From Lingula anatina (Eukaryota; Brachiopoda; Lingulata; Lingulida; Lingulidae), in the NCBI RefSeq assembly GCF_001039355.2, contig NW_019773692.1, positions 25,809-89,808 of the forward strand: a DNA stretch of 64,000 nucleotides, read 5' to 3'. The notes below the pieces were generated by a model. It saw only the letters and a list, made by a program, of their open reading frames with translations, did no database searches and was not told the origin of the DNA. The position numbers and the translations under genes are program-made. Shown piece by piece: positions 60,783-64,000 of this stretch; within the stretch, counting starts at the first letter, position 1; each line of letters starts with the position of its first letter.

Positions 60783-61039
60783 GGCTTCGTTCACATGCAA
60801 TGTCTATTTTCTAATTTCTATTTTCTATTCGCGCTATCTTATGATCACGGTCTGTGTCCTGAATATCCTGCTGTGTAATTACTGGCAGCGCGAGCCAGTT
60901 ACTTATAGTAACTTATAGTAACTGGCTCGCGCTGCCAGTAATTACGCCGCGGGATATTCAGGGCACAGACCGTGATCATAAGACATACCGCGAATAGAAA
61001 ATAGAATTTAGAAAATAGACATTGCATGTGAATGAAGCC
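60783..61039. mobile_element. 257-bp palindromic foldback element, copy 2
   Basis: It has the same length and ends as the copy at 30618 and the same internal GATCACGGTCTGTG and GCGAGCCAGTTACTTATAGT segments. The arms of about 120 bp are near-perfect complements. TTA flanks both ends. It contains no open frame. Confidence 0.9.
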
Positions 61040-61048
61040 TTACTTAGA

Positions 61049-61199
61049 TAGGCCACAGGTCAAATATAGTAACCAACTAAAAAGCTTGCCATCTAATCCG
61101 CTAAAAGACACTGAATAGATTCCCCGTGGGGAAGTATTCAAGTGGATAGAGCATAATGACCCATGGACTAGTTACTAGTCAACTGTTCTGAGTGCAGTC
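61049..61199. mobile_element. Decayed relative of the 2072-2247 inverted-repeat element
   Basis: GGTCAAATATAGTAACCAAC, GACACTGAATAGAT and TTCAAGTGG appear in the same order and spacing as in the copy at 2072. The outer arms are eroded. It lies directly beside the 257-bp palindrome. Confidence 0.6.
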
Positions 61200-61464
61200 A
61201 TAGAAAGAAAAAATGCTAGCTACCATCTTAAAAAGTGCAATTTATATGTTTCATATGGTATCTCATTTCGTTGAGCAATCTACAACTAATTATGCTATTT
61301 CAGAACCCTGTTTTAATATTGAGTATGTTCAAGTCAACACTTCTCAGTATCAACTGCTCCTCTATGTATCAGGTAACTTAGATCTGCTGCCAAACAAAAT
61401 GTAAAAGATTGCAATTATTTCTTAAAATTTTTCTCTCTAATACGGCTTAGATCATAAACATGTC

Positions 61465-61470
61465 TTTATT
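61465..61470 (-). terminator. AMPD2: Candidate AMPD2 poly-A signal
   Basis: AATAAA on the minus strand, about 190 bases beyond the stop codon. The intervening 3' untranslated region (61471-61660) has no coding signal. Confidence 0.5.
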
Positions 61471-61660
61471 ATTGCTCACACCAGTTTCTTCCCAGTAAAT
61501 CTGTCGCTGCTACAGCATCTTTCCGATGGGTCTATAACCTCCTGGTTCCGAGAATTAACCCTAATCTCTGTCAAAATGTTCCAACAGAGGTCAGCACTGC
61601 AAAAACTCCACCAGGTGTCACCACCTGTATCCAACTTCGCCACCAGATGTCACTAGCTCC

Positions 61661-61834
61661 CTACTGTTCACACTGGTCTGTCTCTCTGCTGGCGGCACTG
61701 CAAATAGTGTCCAACTCTTCCACCAAGGTCTCGTATCTAAATGCCACTCGGACATCAGGCAGGTTTGTCTTGGTAATATCGTTACTAGCGACACCTTCCT
61801 TGTTGTAGTTTGGGCCAAGCCAGTGCTGTTTTAC
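61661..61834 (-). CDS. AMPD2: AMPD2 last exon and stop
   Basis: The exon encodes [57 protein letters not shown] and TAG. HWLGPNY and [10 protein letters not shown] match the C-terminal end of AMPD2. The acceptor is TTTCAG. Confidence 0.95.
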   Translation of the reverse strand, partial: VKQHWLGPNYNKEGVASNDITKTNLPDVRVAFRYETLVEELDTICSAASRETDQCEQ

Positions 61835-63826
61835 CTGAAATATAGAGGGGCTTGAGGTATGGTGACAGCTTCTGAATGCAAAAACATATTGTTATCTTGG
61901 TACTTGTATAAACATATATAGCTGCAACTTTAGATATAATGTCTACCCACTGTGCACTACCCAATATACCTAACAGCTCACCTTGTGTGTAAACCCACTC
62001 ATTACTATACTGTATCTATCCAATATACTTAACAGCTCACCTTGTGTGTAAATCCACTCATTACTATACTGTATCTATCCAATATACCTAACAACTCACC
62101 TTGTGTGTAAATCCACTCATTACTATACTGTATCTATCCAATATACCTAACAACTCACCTTGTGTGTAAACCCACTCATTACTATACTGTATCTATCCAA
62201 TATACCTAACAACTCACCTTGTGTGTAAATCCACTCATTACTATACTGTATCTATCCAATATACTTAACAGCTCACCTTGTGTGTAAATTCACTCATTAC
62301 TATACTGTATCTATCCAATATACCTAACAGCCCACCTTGTGTGTAAACCCACTCATCACTATACTGTATCTATCCAATATTCCTAACAGCTCACCTTGTG
62401 TGTAAACCCACTCATTACTATACTGTATCTATCCAATATACCTAACAGCTCACCTTGTGTGTAAACCCACTCATTACTATACTGTTCTTGGCCAGTTCAC
62501 ACATATCACAGGGGCTCAGCTTCCAGACCTGAGCTGCAATGCTGTACTCCTCCATCAATGGCTCCTACACAATATAAGATAAGTCAACTAAGAAAGGGAG
62601 TCATAATTCTATTCACCTCACCACATCTTCTCCTATGTTGCAAACCTACATCAACTGATCATGGTGCAATAAAAGTTTCCAAACAGAAATGTTTAAAATT
62701 TACATAAACAGAAAATGTCATTAACCTTGGATTCATACAGCAGTGATTATTTCATCTTTAAAAAATTCATTGAAACTTTGTATGTCTAATAGCATGTGAT
62801 GAACAAAAGATCAATAAACAACGTTAGGCTTCTGATTGAAAAGTAACTGCAGTCAAAGATACCTTTGTAAAGTGAAACTGCCATAATGACACCATGACCT
62901 TGACCTACCTCCGTATAGTGGAACTTCCTTGACACTATGACCTTGACCCACTTTTGTAAAGTGAAACTGCCATGATGACACCATGACCTTGACCTACCTT
63001 TGTAAAGTGAAACTGTCATGATGACAACATGACCTTGACCTACCTTGGTATAGTGAAACTGCAGTGGGTCATCAGTGCTGAGGGACACCTTGAGGCCTCT
63101 GGCGTGGTACTCTGGCAGTGGGTTACGGTGGTAGTTCAGGAACAGTGAGTTGTTACTGAGTGGAGACATAGCAATTCCTACCTGAGCCAGGTAGTATAAA
63201 TACTGCAGCACTGGGACCTACAGATAGGAAATAACTCAATTTATTAATTTATCAAAAATAGCAGTGCTGTGCACATATAACGTATTCATTTAAAATACAA
63301 TATCAAGACGTTAGGTGAATTATTTAAGACGTTTTGTACTTATGAACAGTTCTCGTGAATAACTAACAAGGAAAAATATATTAAGAAATTTCAATATGCA
63401 ATTTTAAAACAATAAATTTTTCATCTCAACAAAAAATTGACAACATTTTACCTTTCTGAGCAGCAGCCCATGGGAAATATTTTCAGCGACCATGAAAGCC
63501 GTGACTAGGTGAGTCACATGACCTGCTTCTCCAGAGTGAGGGCGCAGTGTGAAAGTGTTGAAGCCACGCTCCCTGAAAATACCAAATTGAATATGTCAAA
63601 CGAGTGATTTCAACCAAGACATCTATGAAAACAATGCTATTTTGAAAACTGAAATAAAACATATCCTGTTTCAGTGTTTGTGTAAAAAAGTTGGTAGAAA
63701 TAAGAAAAGAAGGAAAAAACCAAGGAAACAGCCCTATCTGCAGGACAACCATTTTGAACACTATCATTCAAGACAATCTTATACTAGTGACAGAAAGAAC
63801 TAAGACATTTACCTTCTGAAGTGATT
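61661..63826 (-). CDS. AMPD2: AMP deaminase, AMPD2-like, C-terminal part
   Basis: AMP deaminase hydrolyses AMP to IMP and ammonia in the purine nucleotide cycle, in the cytosol. Five exons are visible: one truncated by an n, and four complete through the stop (61661-61663). The joined protein reads from NHFRR through [20 protein letters not shown], the helix [97 protein letters not shown], to [14 protein letters not shown] and the end. The HxGE motif and SLSTDDP are catalytic and zinc-binding parts of the adenosine/AMP deaminase fold. The family usually has HCGEAG; here it is HSGEAG. Similarity is closest to vertebrate AMPD2 as recalled. Two of its introns begin with arrays of donor copies. 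Confidence 0.96.
61982..62453 (-). repeat. 59-bp array: eight extra copies of exon end plus donor
   Basis: Directly downstream of the exon ending at 62454 (minus strand), a 59-bp unit is repeated eight times. Each carries ACAGTATAGTAATGAGTG-like exon end, GGTTTACACACAAG, the donor GTGAGC or GTGAGT, and an intron piece TATTGGATAGATA. Exon-end equivalents fall at 62395, 62336, 62277, 62218, 62159, 62100, 62041 and 61982. Reading past the true donor meets TAG after four codons. Confidence 0.95.
62454..62564 (-). CDS. AMPD2: AMPD2 exon with EPLMEEY
   Basis: The 111-bp in-frame exon encodes [20 protein letters not shown] then [17 protein letters not shown], which is highly conserved in AMP deaminases. 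The acceptor is TGTAG and the donor AAG/GTGAGC. Confidence 0.97.
62565..62862 (-). other. AMPD2 intron, distal part
   Basis: AT-rich intron sequence with no recognised element, between the donor-copy array and the next exon. Confidence 0.8.
62863..63043 (-). repeat. 46-bp array: four extra copies of exon end plus donor
   Basis: Downstream of the exon ending at 63044, units of 46, 46, 43 and 46 bp repeat CAGTTTCACTTTACAAAG-like exon end, a donor, and CAAGGTCATGGTGTCAT. Donors read GTAGGT (true), GTAGGT (end 62998), GTGGGT (about 62952), GTAGGT (62909) and GTATCT (62863). Reading stays open through the array; the donor at 62909 would add 135 bases, 45 residues in frame. Confidence 0.93.
63044..63217 (-). 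CDS. AMPD2: AMPD2 exon with SLSTDDP active-site motif
   Basis: The 174-bp in-frame exon encodes [40 protein letters not shown] and [23 protein letters not shown] contains the conserved aspartates of the deaminase fold. The acceptor is CTGTAG and the donor AAG/GTAGGT. Confidence 0.98.
63452..63572 (-). CDS. AMPD2: AMPD2 exon with HSGEAG active-site motif
   Basis: The exon encodes [20 protein letters not shown], then [21 protein letters not shown] and E of HSGEAG are the zinc/catalytic residues of the family. The acceptor is TTTCAG and the donor AAG/GTAAAA. One leading G completes the split arginine codon of the previous exon. Confidence 0.96.
63813..63826 (-). CDS. AMPD2: AMPD2 exon truncated by single-n join
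   Basis: Only NHFR and two bases of the next codon remain before the n at 63827. The donor AG/GTAAAT and the phase fit the next exon, and NHFRRERGF matches the family's N-H-x-R-R-x-R-G-F. Confidence 0.7.
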
Positions 63827-63827
63827 N

Positions 63828-64000
63828 CCAATATACTTAACAGCTCACCTTGTGTGTAAACCCACTCATTACTATACTGTTCTTGGCCAGTTCACACATA
63901 TCACAGGGGCTCAGCTTCCAGACCTGAGCTGCAATGCTGTACTCCTCCATCAATGGCTCCTACACAATATAAGATAAGTCAACTAAGAAAGGGAGTCATA
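63828..64000 (-). pseudogene. AMPD2: Misplaced second copy of the EPLMEEY exon after an n join
   Basis: From 63828 the sequence repeats about 62433-62605 nearly base for base, so the exon appears again at 63849-63959. It would lie upstream of the HSGEAG exon, in impossible order for AMPD2. It is an assembly artefact: the end of an allelic contig. No disruption is seen in it. Confidence 0.9.

Larger units (their letters stand above)
57991..60834. repeat. 1.18-kb block present twice around an N gap
   Basis: Bases 57991-59171 and 59653-60833 are nearly identical, with a handful of substitutions. The first copy breaks off inside a palindromic element, where the gap starts; the second continues through it. 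This looks like two alleles, with the first contig ended by the hairpin. Confidence 0.9.

Noticed and set aside
63849-63959. A true second EPLMEEY exon or second AMPD gene
   Set aside because: Near-identity with 62454-62564 including intron flanks, the start right after an n, and impossible exon order point to misassembly.

Overview
This window is nuclear DNA from a metazoan, most likely a highly heterozygous marine invertebrate; the phylum cannot be fixed from the sequence. It is AT-rich, with GT-AG introns, abundant microsatellites and many small inverted-repeat elements. The genes are split into short exons whose products resemble vertebrate orthologues. The draft assembly contains two N gaps and several single-n joins. 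Most of the joins sit next to near-identical repeated blocks, which look like unmerged alleles rather than real duplications.

Three protein-coding genes can be rebuilt exon by exon. (1) A Rho GTPase-activating protein of the ARHGAP32/33 type (PX, then SH3, then RhoGAP) occupies the minus strand from about 47.3 kb to the left edge. It has a non-coding first exon, a second exon with only 17 coding bases, a 26-kb intron, and twelve further exons giving 474 codons before the window ends inside the RhoGAP domain. (2) ARCN1, the delta subunit of the COPI coatomer, lies on the plus strand at 47.84-54.92 kb. It is complete: 12 exons, 504 residues. (3) The C-terminal part of an AMP deaminase (AMPD2-like) is on the minus strand at 61.66-63.83 kb, including both active-site motifs and the stop codon. 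The first two genes are divergent across a promoter of about 0.4-0.5 kb that carries a GTCACGTGAC element, an ETS-like site and a YY1-like site. ARCN1 and AMPD2 converge across a repeat-bearing intergenic stretch. ARCN1 acts in Golgi-ER vesicle coating, the ARHGAP in Rho-family signalling at membranes, and AMPD in purine nucleotide balance; nothing suggests a shared pathway.

The most unusual signal is at the exon-intron boundaries. Of 29 5' splice sites that can be placed, five (two in ARHGAP, one in ARCN1, two in AMPD2) are embedded in short tandem repeats whose unit contains the 3' end of the exon plus the start of the intron. The downstream intron therefore carries one to eight extra copies of its own donor site. 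Unit lengths are about 46, 29, 57, 46 and 59 bp, and the sequences are unrelated. Three more donors run almost directly into a microsatellite or homopolymer, and one acceptor region (ARCN1 exon 11) is duplicated in the same way. 

The large ARHGAP introns and the intergenic region hold several families of small non-autonomous inverted-repeat elements. Two 257-bp near-perfect palindromes and a 553-bp CpG-rich element are the clearest. The latter is present in one allele-like block and absent from the other. No RNA genes, CRISPR arrays or intact transposase genes were seen.
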